NCBI GenBank assembly: GCA_041674705.1
Contig: JBAYVF010000006.1
Location: forward strand, 1-64,000
DNA length: 64,000 nt
Reading direction: 5' to 3'
Source: Aquincolibacterium sp041674705
GTDB taxonomy: Bacteria > Omnitrophota > Omnitrophia > Omnitrophales > Aquincolibacteriaceae
The notes below the pieces were generated by a model. That model searched no databases. It saw only the letters and a list, made by a program, of their open reading frames with translations, and had not been told where the DNA came from. Made by a program: the position numbers and the translations under genes. Positions within the stretch are counted from its first letter, which is position 1. Every line of letters begins with the position of its first letter. Shown here piece after piece: positions 1 through 7,501 of this stretch.

Positions 1-19
1 AACCAAGGGAGGAAATTCA

Positions 20-358
20 ATGAAGAAGATCATCAGTCTCGTAGTGGTTCTTTCGATGCTTCTCGTGCCGGCTGCTTTCGCGGCCAGTTCGTGGACCGAA
101 GGAAAAACCTATGGTGAGAAGGTTGCGGGGAAACTCGGGTATGGTTTGACCAACACGGTTCTCGGTTGGACCAAGTTGTTCACCACGCCCAATGATTATT
201 CCTCGGAAGGTAAGAATGTTTGGCAAGGCGTTGGCCAGGGCATGGTTGACACGGTCGTCACCACGGTTCTCGGTGCTGCCCAGTTGGTCACCTTCCCGAT
301 CCCTGCGGACATTGAAATCCCCAGTCCGGTGGATCTTAGCGGCGGAGCCAAGAAGTAA
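20..358 (+). CDS. small exported protein, TIGR04073-like (exosortase-associated)
   Basis: The 112-residue product starts with a clear signal peptide (residues 1-21, ending AAFA) and is preceded by a strong ribosome binding site, GGGAGGA, 7 bases before the ATG. The mature part has a KLGYGLTN segment, then GWTKLFTTP and a Gly-rich weakly hydrophobic stretch (GQGMVDTVVTTVLGAAQ), and ends in a Pro-rich tail. This pattern resembles the short exported proteins called exosortase-system-associated TIGR04073, known from PVC bacteria. The family assignment is from memory of the pattern, not a search. Function is unknown; it should lie in the periplasm or at the outer membrane. A strong terminator follows at once, so it is the end of its transcript. 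Confidence 0.55.
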   Translation: MKKIISLVVVLSMLLVPAAFAASSWTEGKTYGEKVAGKLGYGLTNTVLGWTKLFTTPNDYSSEGKNVWQGVGQGMVDTVVTTVLGAAQLVTFPIPADIEIPSPVDLSGGAKK

Positions 359-380
359 GAAGGATTTTAGATTTTCAAAA

Positions 381-410
381 GCGCCGGGCCTCAAAACCCG
401 GCGCTTTTTG
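381..410 (+). terminator. intrinsic terminator, probably bidirectional
   Basis: An 8-bp perfect GC stem (GCGCCGGG / CCCGGCGC) with an 8-base loop is followed by TTTTTG. It lies between the convergent exported-protein gene and the small basic protein gene, and A-rich sequence on the other side could serve the minus strand. Confidence 0.85.
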
Positions 411-428
411 TTTCTAGCGCCTGCCCGT

Positions 429-578
429 TCAATCAAAAAGTTCGTCTACCCAATGCTTTTCGATCTTTTTTGCGGTCTTTCGATGGTAGCTTTTCTTGGA
501 AGGTTTTACACGCGTTTTGGGATTGATGGCCCAACCGTGACGGGGTTTGGGCATCTTCAAGGATTTTTTCTTCGGCAT
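429..578 (-). CDS. small basic protein, 49 residues, unknown function
   Basis: Reading the minus strand from an ATG at 578 gives a 49-residue, Lys/Arg-rich protein beginning MPKKKSLKMPKPRHGWAINP and ending EKHWVDELFD. An AGGAG ribosome binding site stands 8 bases before the ATG. The start is 11 bases after the stop of the phosphatase gene at 590, so both are probably translated from one message. The pattern 'PKPRHGWAINPKTRVKPSKKSY' split over two halves is like small conserved basic proteins that I have seen in several phyla but cannot name; nucleic acid or ribosome binding would fit the charge but is only inference. It is short and easily missed by gene finders. Confidence 0.7.
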   Translation of the reverse strand: MPKKKSLKMPKPRHGWAINPKTRVKPSKKSYHRKTAKKIEKHWVDELFD

Positions 579-589
579 CCGAAGTTCTC

Positions 590-1390
590 CTAAGACAGTG
601 ACCCGCCCAAATGTTGGAACGGAGCAAGCGCCGCAAGCATTTCCGCGTGGATCAGGCCATTCGTTGCGAGGTTCTGCAACCCCGAAAGGGTCAGAGGGCC
701 TCCAGAGAAATCCGTGAGCTTTCCGCCGGCCTCTTCAACGATGATCATCCCGCCCGCTTTGTCCCACGGCGAAAGCTTCATTTCATAGTAACCGTCAAAG
801 CGGCCGCAAGCCACGTAACAAAGATCGATCGCCGCCGATCCGCCGCGACGGATCCCCTGGATCCGGGTCAGGAAGACGCGGAGCATGGCAAGATAATCAT
901 CCGGCTTTATGTTGCGGTCGTAAGGGAACCCTGTGGCAAGAAGCGAATCCTCGAGAGTCATTGCCCGGGAGACATGAATGCGCTTGCCGTTAAGCGTTGC
1001 GCCTTGACCGCGCTCTGCGAAGAAAAGCTCTTTGCGAAAGGGATCAAAAACGCCGCCCATTTCAAGCCGGCCGTCCCTTTCAAATCCGATCGAAACTGAA
1101 ACGATAGGAAAGCCGTGCGCGAAGTTCGTGGTGCCATCAATAGGGTCGATGATCCAGCGGCAGCTGGAGCCCGTGACGGCCGGAGACTCTTCCGCCAAGA
1201 TCGAATGATCCGGAAAGCGTTTCAGGATAAGTTCCACGACCGCCTTCTCCGAAGCCTTGTCGATCTCGGTCACGAGGTTGAACTTGCCCTTTTTGGTGAT
1301 CGTCTGTTCCTTGCCGAAGTTGGCGTGGATGATCTTTCCGGCCCGGGTGAGGGCTTCCAAGAGCGTTCTTTTAATTTTGGTGTTCTTCAT
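590..1390 (-). CDS. suhB: inositol monophosphatase family protein
   Basis: The 266-residue length and motifs are those of the Mg-dependent inositol monophosphatase/SuhB family: ILAEES (about residue 65) for metal 1, DPIDGTTNF (about 84) for the two-metal centre, and SPWDKAGG (about 207) for the catalytic Asp. The likely reaction is hydrolysis of inositol-1-phosphate or a related sugar phosphate. The same genome region holds inositol-phosphate synthase at 23.7-24.8 kb, so an inositol substrate is plausible, but family members also act on fructose-1,6-bisphosphate or have RNA-related roles (SuhB). It is transcribed away from the isocitrate dehydrogenase gene, with 116 bases between the two starts, and is followed by the small basic protein. 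Confidence 0.9.
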   Translation of the reverse strand: MKNTKIKRTLLEALTRAGKIIHANFGKEQTITKKGKFNLVTEIDKASEKAVVELILKRFPDHSILAEESPAVTGSSCRWIIDPIDGTTNFAHGFPIVSVSIGFERDGRLEMGGVFDPFRKELFFAERGQGATLNGKRIHVSRAMTLEDSLLATGFPYDRNIKPDDYLAMLRVFLTRIQGIRRGGSAAIDLCYVACGRFDGYYEMKLSPWDKAGGMIIVEEAGGKLTDFSGGPLTLSGLQNLATNGLIHAEMLAALAPFQHLGGSLS

Positions 1391-1506
1391 ATAAAATGTG
1401 AGTCCTTTTGATGAACCCGTCTTCGGGGATAAATCATTCTATCTGAAGGCTCTTTGGACCGCAATGTTCTCATGGAAAACGGCAACCCTAACAAACGAGG
1501 AAATTC

Positions 1507-2598
1507 ATGAAATCCTATCGCGTAACACTGATCCCCGGCGACGGCGTCGGACCTGAATTGGCAGAAGCCACCCGAGCATGCCTTGAAGCCACAGGCGTAA
1601 AGTTCGACTGGGACATCCAGACTGCCGGCATGGATGTGATGGCCAGCGAAGGGACGCCGCTTCCGGACCGCGTGTTGGAGTCCATTCGCAAAAATAAAGT
1701 CGCTATCAAATCTCCGCTGACGACCCCCGTGGGCACCGGATTCCGCTCGGTCAACGTGGCGCTCCGTAAAGAGCTCGATCTTTATGCCTGTCTCCGGCCC
1801 TGCAAATCCTACGACGGCGTCCGGTCCCGCTACAAGAACATCGACCTGGTGATCGTGCGCGAGAACACCGAAGACCTTTATGCCGGCATTGAATTCCAGA
1901 AAGGGACTCCGGAAGTCAAAGAGCTGATCGCTGAGATCGAAAAGCTTTCCAAGCGAAAGATCCGTTCCGATTCCGGCGTAAGCATCAAGCCGATTTCCGT
2001 CATGGGCAGCGAACGTATTGTGAAATTTGCCTTCGATTACGCGAGGCAGTACAAGCGTAAAAAAGTCACGGCCGTTCATAAAGCCAATATCATGAAATTC
2101 TCGGACGGGCTTTTCCTTGAGGTCGCGCGGGAAGTGGCCAAAAAGTATCCCGAGATCGAATTCGAAGACCGCATCGTGGACAATATGTGCATGCAGCTTG
2201 TGCAAAAACCCGAGCTTTATGACGTGCTGGTCCTTCCGAATCTTTACGGAGATATTCTTTCCGATCTTTGCGCGGGGCTTGTCGGCGGGCTGGGCGTGGC
2301 TCCCGGGGCCAATATCGGGACGAACGGCGCTCTTTTTGAAGCGACCCATGGTTCCGCGCCGAAATATAAAGGACTCAACAAGGTGAATCCTGTTGCGCTC
2401 ATCCTCTCAGGCGTTTTGATGCTCCGGCATCTCGGCGAAACCGATGCCGCGAACCGTCTGGAAAAAGCCGTGGCCGATGTCATTCGCGAGGGAAAGAATG
2501 TGACTTACGATCTGAAAGAAGATCGCAACGATCCCACCGCCGTTGGCACCCGCGAAATGGGTGAGGCGATCATTAAAAAGATGCGGGGAAACAGATAA
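1507..2598 (+). CDS. icd: isocitrate dehydrogenase (isocitrate/isopropylmalate dehydrogenase family)
   Basis: The 363-residue protein is a short-type decarboxylating dehydrogenase. It has the N-terminal GDGVGPEL motif, the substrate helix region ENTEDLYAGIEF (about residue 119), and the metal and cofactor block NLYGDILSDLCAGLVGGLGVAPG. Family knowledge: oxidative decarboxylation of isocitrate to 2-oxoglutarate. The cofactor loop reads HGSAPKYKGLNKVNP; the Lys-Tyr and the later Val match the NADP-specificity residues of the E. coli enzyme rather than the Asp-Ile of NAD-type relatives, so NADP use is possible. It precedes aconitase and citrate synthase, which supports isocitrate over isopropylmalate or homoisocitrate as substrate. 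The ribosome binding site is GAGGAA. Confidence 0.88.
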   Translation: MKSYRVTLIPGDGVGPELAEATRACLEATGVKFDWDIQTAGMDVMASEGTPLPDRVLESIRKNKVAIKSPLTTPVGTGFRSVNVALRKELDLYACLRPCKSYDGVRSRYKNIDLVIVRENTEDLYAGIEFQKGTPEVKELIAEIEKLSKRKIRSDSGVSIKPISVMGSERIVKFAFDYARQYKRKKVTAVHKANIMKFSDGLFLEVAREVAKKYPEIEFEDRIVDNMCMQLVQKPELYDVLVLPNLYGDILSDLCAGLVGGLGVAPGANIGTNGALFEATHGSAPKYKGLNKVNPVALILSGVLMLRHLGETDAANRLEKAVADVIREGKNVTYDLKEDRNDPTAVGTREMGEAIIKKMRGNR

Positions 2599-2601
2599 CG
2601 T

Positions 2602-2658
2602 CCGCCTGACGGCAGGCGGGGCAAACGAAGGGAACGTTTTTGCGTTTCGCGAGAAACG
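2602..2658 (+). repeat. two short palindromes between icd and the hemerythrin gene
   Basis: CCGCCTGACGGCAGGCGG (2602-2619) and CGTTTCGCGAGAAACG (2643-2658) are near-perfect hairpins 23 bases apart in the short gap. The first shares its CCTGCC/GGCAGG arms with the hairpin at 7410-7430. They probably belong to the many palindromic repeats of this genome. Confidence 0.6.
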
Positions 2659-2677
2659 TTGACCGAGGAGAAAACGC

Positions 2678-3085
2678 ATGCCACACATCGCTTGGGACCC
2701 GAGTTACAGCGTGAATGTTGCCGAGATCGATCAACAGCACCAGAAGATCGTGGCGATGTTTAAAAAACTTTCTAGCGCGATTAAACAAAAGAACCAGGAA
2801 AAGATCATTCCCGAGGTCTTGCGCGAACTGGATGAGTATGCCGAGTATCACTTCAACACCGAAGAAAGGCTGATGCGGCGGTACGGTTATCCCGATTATG
2901 AAGCGCATCAAAAAGAGCATGAGGATTTTTGCATGAAGGTTTCAGGGCTGCAGCGGGATCTCTTGGACGGGAAAAAAACAGTGACAGGGGAGGCCCTTAA
3001 ATTTTTGGCGGATTGGTTCTCCGACCATGTTAAAAAGACGGACAAGAAATATGGGCCGTTCCTGAATGAAAAAGGGGTCTATTGA
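2678..3085 (+). CDS. bacteriohemerythrin
   Basis: The 135-residue protein is a single hemerythrin domain with all seven expected di-iron ligands visible: His in EIDQQHQ, His and Glu in YHFNTEE, two His in HQKEHE, and His plus Asp in DHVKKTD. Such cytoplasmic proteins bind O2 reversibly and are thought to store, carry or sense oxygen, often in microaerophiles. A GAGGAG ribosome binding site precedes the ATG. The stop overlaps the start of aconitase (TGATG), so both are translationally coupled. Placing an oxygen-binding protein next to an oxygen-sensitive Fe-S enzyme suggests protection of aconitase, which is inference. Confidence 0.92.
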   Translation: MPHIAWDPSYSVNVAEIDQQHQKIVAMFKKLSSAIKQKNQEKIIPEVLRELDEYAEYHFNTEERLMRRYGYPDYEAHQKEHEDFCMKVSGLQRDLLDGKKTVTGEALKFLADWFSDHVKKTDKKYGPFLNEKGVY

Positions 3086-5775
3086 TGAGTCTTTTGAACA
3101 GTTTCGGAAGCAAGGTGACCTTGAGGATCGCGTCTAAGGATTACACGATCTACCGCTTGCGCGCGCTTCAGGAATGTGGCATCGCCAAGGTCCTGAAGCT
3201 CCCTTATTCCATCCGCGTTCTGCTTGAGAATCTGCTCCGCAATGAAGATGGCAAGAACGTGACGCGGAAGGACATCGAACGGCTGGCGACCTGGGATCCG
3301 AAGCACAAGGCCGAACATGAGATCGCCTTCACGCCTGCCAGAGTTCTGTTGCAGGATTTTACGGGAGTGCCCGCGGTTGTGGACCTCGCGGCCATGCGGG
3401 AAGCGATGGTCAAGATGGGCGGGGATCCCAAGAAGATCAACCCGCTTCAACCGGTGGATCTTGTGATCGATCACTCGGTGCAAACGGATTTTTCAGGGAC
3501 CGCTGACGCGTTCGCGAAGAATATCGCCAAAGAATTCGAGCGCAACCGGGAACGCTATCAATTTCTCAAATGGGGCCAGCAGGCTTTCCACAATTTCCGC
3601 GTCGTGCCTCCCGCGACCGGCATCATCCATCAAGTGAACCTCGAATATCTTTCTCCCGTGATCTTTTCGAGGAAAGAGGGTGGGAAGACCTTTCTTTATC
3701 CGGACACATTGGTCGGGACCGACTCGCATACCACGATGATCAACGGCCTCGGCGTCCTGGGCTGGGGCGTCGGCGGGATCGAAGCGGAGGCTGCGATGCT
3801 CGGCCAGCCGATCTCGATGCTGATCCCCGAAGTGGTGGGCTTTAAATTCACCGGAAAATTATCCGAAGGAGTTACGGCCACCGACCTCGTGTTGACCGCC
3901 ACACAAATGCTCCGGAAAAAAGGCGTGGTGGGGAAATTCGTGGAATTTTTTGGGCCGGGCGTGAGCGAGCTCTCGCTTGCGGATCGCGCAGTCGTCGCGA
4001 ACATGGCCCCTGAGTACGGCGCTACCGCCGGATTTTTTCCGGTGGACCAGGAGACGCTCCATTTTCTGAAGCTGACAGGACGAAGCGATGAGCAGATCAA
4101 GCTTGCCGAGACCTATTTGAAGGCGCAGGGACTTTTCCGTGAGGGCGGGGAAGAAAAAATCGTTTATTCCGACACGCTGGAGCTGGACCTTGCGAGCGTG
4201 GTGCCGAGCCTCGCCGGCCCGAAGCGCCCGCAGGATCGTGTGACGCTTAAGGAAGTAAAGCCGTCGTTTAAAAAGGCGCTTGCGGAGATCGCGAAAACGA
4301 AAGCCGACCTTACGAAAAAAGCAGCGCTCGAGATCAGCGGAGAAAAATGCGAGCTTGCGCAAGGGGCGGTCGTGATCGCGTCCATCACGAGCTGCACGAA
4401 TACTTCAAGCCCTTCGGTGATGCTGGCGGCCGGGATCCTTGCGAAAAAAGCGCTTCAAAAAGGTCTGACCGTAAAGCCTTGGGTGAAGACAAGCCTTGCG
4501 CCGGGTTCCCAGGTCGTGACAGATTATCTTGCGGCGAGCGGGCTTCTTTCCTGCCTGGAAGTGCTGAAATTCAATCTTGTGGGATACGGCTGCATGACGT
4601 GCATCGGAAATTCCGGTCCTCTGGCCGAACCCGTGTCCAAGGCGATCAAAGAAAAAGACCTGGTCGTGGCGTCTGTTCTTTCCGGGAACAGGAATTTTGA
4701 AGGACGTGTGCATGCGCAGATCCGTGCGAATTATCTCGCGTCGCCGCCGCTTGTGGTGGCCTACGCGATCGCGGGCACTGTCATGATCGATCTTGAGAAA
4801 GATCCGCTTGGCAAGGGGAAGAACGGCAAGCCCGTTTATTTAAGGGATATTTGGCCGAGTTCGGCGGAGATCCGGGAAGCCCTGAAAAGCGTGGACCCGG
4901 CGATGTTCCGGAAGCGCTATTTGAATGCTTTTGAGGGGAACGAGGCCTGGCGTTCTTTGAGCGCTCCCGCGGGCGATACTTTTGCATGGGACAAAAAGTC
5001 TCTTTATGTGAAATCTCCTCCCTATTTTAAAAAAATGCCGGCAATGCCGTCGGACCTTAAGGACATCAAAAACGCCCGCGTGCTGGCCGTGTTGGGGGAC
5101 TCGATCACGACCGACCATATTTCACCCGCCGGATCCATCAAAACCGACAGTCCTGCGGGAAAATATCTGGTTGAAAACGGTGTTGAACCCAAGGACTTTA
5201 ATTCTTACGGCGCGCGCCGCGGTAATCATGAAGTGATGATGCGCGGCACATTCGCCAATATCCGGCTGAAAAACCTGCTCGTGCCCGGCGTCGAAGGCGG
5301 GATGACAAAGTATTTCGGCGAAAAGGGCAAAGGCATGGCCATGCCGATCTTTGATGCGGCCATGAAATACGCGGAAGAAAGCCGGCCGCTTGTGATCCTC
5401 GCAGGAAAAGAATACGGTTCCGGGTCTTCGCGCGACTGGGCGGCCAAAGGGCCTGCGCTTCTCGGCGTCCGTGCCGTGATCGCCGAAAGCTATGAACGGA
5501 TCCATCGCAGCAATCTGATCGGGATGGGCATCCTCCCGCTGCAGTTTTTCCAGGGACAGAATGCCGCTTCCTTCAAATTGACCGGCGAGGAGGTCTTTAC
5601 GATCGAAGGAGTCGCCAAGGGGTTGAAGCCCGGAAAAATTCTTACGGTCAAAGCCTCCGGCGTTGGAAAGATCAAGGTCTTCGAAGTCGTTTGCCGCATT
5701 GACACCCCCGTCGAGATCGAATACTACCGCCATGGCGGTATCCTGCAATACGTCCTCAGGCAATTATTGAAATGA
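3085..5775 (+). CDS. acnA: aconitate hydratase A
   Basis: The 896-residue length and motif order match the AcnA/IRP1 type. The three [4Fe-4S] cysteines are present in SITSCTNTSSP (about residue 437) and GYGCMTCIGNSGPL (about 503-506). The C-terminal swivel domain has the GDSITTDHISPAG and YGSGSSRDWAAKGP blocks. It interconverts citrate and isocitrate. The ATG at 3085 overlaps the hemerythrin stop; a TTG three bases earlier is in the same frame but less likely. It lies between the isocitrate dehydrogenase and citrate synthase genes and gives the window the whole oxidative branch up to 2-oxoglutarate. Confidence 0.96.
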   Translation: MSLLNSFGSKVTLRIASKDYTIYRLRALQECGIAKVLKLPYSIRVLLENLLRNEDGKNVTRKDIERLATWDPKHKAEHEIAFTPARVLLQDFTGVPAVVDLAAMREAMVKMGGDPKKINPLQPVDLVIDHSVQTDFSGTADAFAKNIAKEFERNRERYQFLKWGQQAFHNFRVVPPATGIIHQVNLEYLSPVIFSRKEGGKTFLYPDTLVGTDSHTTMINGLGVLGWGVGGIEAEAAMLGQPISMLIPEVVGFKFTGKLSEGVTATDLVLTATQMLRKKGVVGKFVEFFGPGVSELSLADRAVVANMAPEYGATAGFFPVDQETLHFLKLTGRSDEQIKLAETYLKAQGLFREGGEEKIVYSDTLELDLASVVPSLAGPKRPQDRVTLKEVKPSFKKALAEIAKTKADLTKKAALEISGEKCELAQGAVVIASITSCTNTSSPSVMLAAGILAKKALQKGLTVKPWVKTSLAPGSQVVTDYLAASGLLSCLEVLKFNLVGYGCMTCIGNSGPLAEPVSKAIKEKDLVVASVLSGNRNFEGRVHAQIRANYLASPPLVVAYAIAGTVMIDLEKDPLGKGKNGKPVYLRDIWPSSAEIREALKSVDPAMFRKRYLNAFEGNEAWRSLSAPAGDTFAWDKKSLYVKSPPYFKKMPAMPSDLKDIKNARVLAVLGDSITTDHISPAGSIKTDSPAGKYLVENGVEPKDFNSYGARRGNHEVMMRGTFANIRLKNLLVPGVEGGMTKYFGEKGKGMAMPIFDAAMKYAEESRPLVILAGKEYGSGSSRDWAAKGPALLGVRAVIAESYERIHRSNLIGMGILPLQFFQGQNAASFKLTGEEVFTIEGVAKGLKPGKILTVKASGVGKIKVFEVVCRIDTPVEIEYYRHGGILQYVLRQLLK

Positions 5776-5797
5776 AGGGTGCCGTGCGGCGCCGTGG

Positions 5798-6598
5798 ATG
5801 TCCCGAATGGCACGCCCGTTATTTAAAGCCGGTCCACAAATAGAAAGCGGATCCATGCGCGCAGAAGAAGATCTTTATGTGGAGACAGGGTACGCGATCC
5901 TTTATGAGGATGAGTTTTTTCTTGTGGTGGATAAGCCCGCGCCGCTTCCGGTCCATGCCGTGGGACGGTTCAAACAAAAAAATCTTCTTAGCCTTTTGAT
6001 CCGGGATCTTCGCCCGGGCGGAGAGGGATTCCGGATCGTGAACCGGCTTGATTCGGAAACAAGCGGGCTTGTCCTGGTCGCAAAATCGGCTCAGATGGCC
6101 GGAAGGCTCGGCATCCTTTTTGAAAACAGGCAAGTGGCAAAAGAATATCACGCGATGGTGTTCGGAACGCCCGAAGCTCGGTCTGGAACGATCTCGGCGT
6201 CCCTGGGGCTTAAGGTGGATAGCGGGCATAATATCCGCAGTTCCGATCCGCAGGGTGAAAGCGCCCAGACGGATTATGAGATTTTAAACAGCGACGGGGG
6301 ATACTCGCTTCTCAAGGTGATGCCGAAAACAGGCCGGACGCATCAGATCCGCGCGCATCTTTCTTTTTTGGGACATCCCATCGTGGGCGACAAGATCTAT
6401 ATTGATCCCAAGATCTTTGAACGCTATATCCAGGAGGGTTGGCAGGAAGAGATGCGACCCATCGTGAAAGCCGAACGTCTTCTTTTGCACGCTTCGGGAC
6501 TGGAATTTTGTCATCCCGTGACCGGAGAGCGTGTGAAATTCACTTCCGAGATCCCGCCCTGTTTTGATTCATTCTTAAATGAGGGAAAAAGAACATGA
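5798..6598 (+). CDS. RluA-family pseudouridine synthase
   Basis: The protein has the RluA-type catalytic block NRLDSETSGLVLVAK, where the Asp is the nucleophile and the usual His is Asn, followed by GRTHQIRAHLSFLGHPIVGD and a C-terminal LLLHASGLEF. It should convert a specific uridine of rRNA or tRNA to pseudouridine. There is no S4 domain; the N-terminal part opens directly with YEDEFFLVVDKP, as in short RluA/RluC relatives. Start choice is uncertain: ATG 5798 gives 266 residues, while ATG 5855 (MRAEEDLYV) would begin closer to the conserved domain. Its end overlaps the next small gene by 4 bases (ATGA). Confidence 0.88.
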   Translation: MSRMARPLFKAGPQIESGSMRAEEDLYVETGYAILYEDEFFLVVDKPAPLPVHAVGRFKQKNLLSLLIRDLRPGGEGFRIVNRLDSETSGLVLVAKSAQMAGRLGILFENRQVAKEYHAMVFGTPEARSGTISASLGLKVDSGHNIRSSDPQGESAQTDYEILNSDGGYSLLKVMPKTGRTHQIRAHLSFLGHPIVGDKIYIDPKIFERYIQEGWQEEMRPIVKAERLLLHASGLEFCHPVTGERVKFTSEIPPCFDSFLNEGKRT

Positions 6599-6768
6599 CA
6601 AAAGATTCGAGCACCCCGTGTTGGGATTGTGGCTTTCGCAGGGATTTCGAAAATACATTTCTAGGCATTTGCACCTGGTTCGAGGTCCACGGGAAAGGTT
6701 CGAATAAGGATATTCCTCCGGCCCTGGTGGAAAAAGGCTGCAAATATTGGAAAAAGAAACAAAAATAA
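6595..6768 (+). CDS. small Cys-containing protein, 57 residues
   Basis: An ATG overlapping the upstream stop (ATGA) opens a 57-residue frame with four cysteines: C9-x2-C12 (PCWDC), C26 (GICTWF) and C49 (KGCKYW). The spacing suggests a small zinc or iron binding fold, though this is inference. The tail is Lys-rich. It is translationally coupled to the pseudouridine synthase and is followed 13 bases later by the methyltransferase gene with an AGGAGG site. I do not recognise a named family. The tight coupling and even codon use argue that it is real. Confidence 0.65.
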   Translation: MTKDSSTPCWDCGFRRDFENTFLGICTWFEVHGKGSNKDIPPALVEKGCKYWKKKQK

Positions 6769-6781
6769 TCAGGAGGCGATC

Positions 6782-7315
6782 ATGTTCAACTCATTGATCG
6801 GATATCTAGTAGCACGAGCGGGCAAGGAATACTCGGCGGGTTACCGGGCGGTGGCGACGCTGCTTGGCGCGACACTTTTCCTCGCGGGCTGGCCGTCGCT
6901 GGTGTGGGTTTTTGGGCTTGGGGGACAGGAAGCGGTCTTTCCTTCTTTAGCCTCGGTTCTTTTGAGCGCTCTTTTTTTTGTGGCCGGTATTCCGTGGGTG
7001 AGCTGGGCCGTCCTGTGGCAGCTTTGGAAGGGAAAAGGGACGCCTGTTCCCATGGTGCCTACGAAAGAGTTCCTGCCCTCCGGTCCCTACCGGTATTGCC
7101 GAAATCCCATGATGCTCGGCTTTTTTCTTTATCTAGCGGGGTGGGCCTCGCTTTTTAACCGGCCGGGTTCCTGGACCGCCGCCGTTGTCCTGATGGTCTT
7201 TTTGATCCTCGAGATCAAGCTCATCGAAGAAAAAGAGCTTGCGGCGCGTTTTGGGGAGGCCTATCGCGCGTACAAAGAAAAGACGCCGTTTTTTATTCCA
7301 AAATTCAGATCGTAA
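6782..7315 (+). CDS. isoprenylcysteine/phospholipid methyltransferase family protein
   Basis: This 177-residue integral membrane protein has about four to five hydrophobic segments and the C-terminal signature of the ICMT/PEMT superfamily: GPYRYCRNPMMLGF (about residue 103), then EEKELAARFGEAYRAYKEKTPFFIP. Members use S-adenosylmethionine to methylate lipids, isoprenylated thiols or other small membrane substrates. The bacterial substrate cannot be told from sequence. A strong AGGAGG ribosome binding site stands 6 bases before the ATG. It ends the run begun by aconitase and is followed by the promoter of citrate synthase. Confidence 0.82.
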   Translation: MFNSLIGYLVARAGKEYSAGYRAVATLLGATLFLAGWPSLVWVFGLGGQEAVFPSLASVLLSALFFVAGIPWVSWAVLWQLWKGKGTPVPMVPTKEFLPSGPYRYCRNPMMLGFFLYLAGWASLFNRPGSWTAAVVLMVFLILEIKLIEEKELAARFGEAYRAYKEKTPFFIPKFRS

Positions 7316-7343
7316 AAGTTACAACAAAAGAACAAAACAGCAG

Positions 7344-7501
7344 TTCCTGTTTTTCCTGCTTTGAGTATAATAACTTCACTTTGTCAAATGATCGCGCAAC
7401 CTTGCGGCACCTGCCTACCGCAGGCAGGCGCAAGTTGCTGCGAGAATTTGATCCGCCGGCGCTGTGTGGCGGATGAATTTCTTTAAAGGAGATGAGACGA
7501 A
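7344..7501 (+). promoter_or_regulatory. candidate promoter and structured leader of citrate synthase
   Basis: A good -10 box TATAAT (7366-7371) has a weak -35 TTCCTG (7344-7349, 16-bp spacing). The leader holds a nested palindrome at about 7390-7440, in which GCAACCTTGCG pairs with CGCAAGTTGC around an inner CCTGCC / GGCAGG stem. A second hairpin follows, ATCCGCC / GGCGGAT at about 7451-7474. The ribosome binding site AAGGAGAT follows. Either the stems are repeats carried in the leader or they have a regulatory role; the sequence cannot decide. Confidence 0.45.

Noticed and set aside
1387..2349. A 320-codon open frame on the minus strand across isocitrate dehydrogenase
   Set aside because: Antisense shadow; the plus-strand frame has all motifs of the enzyme.
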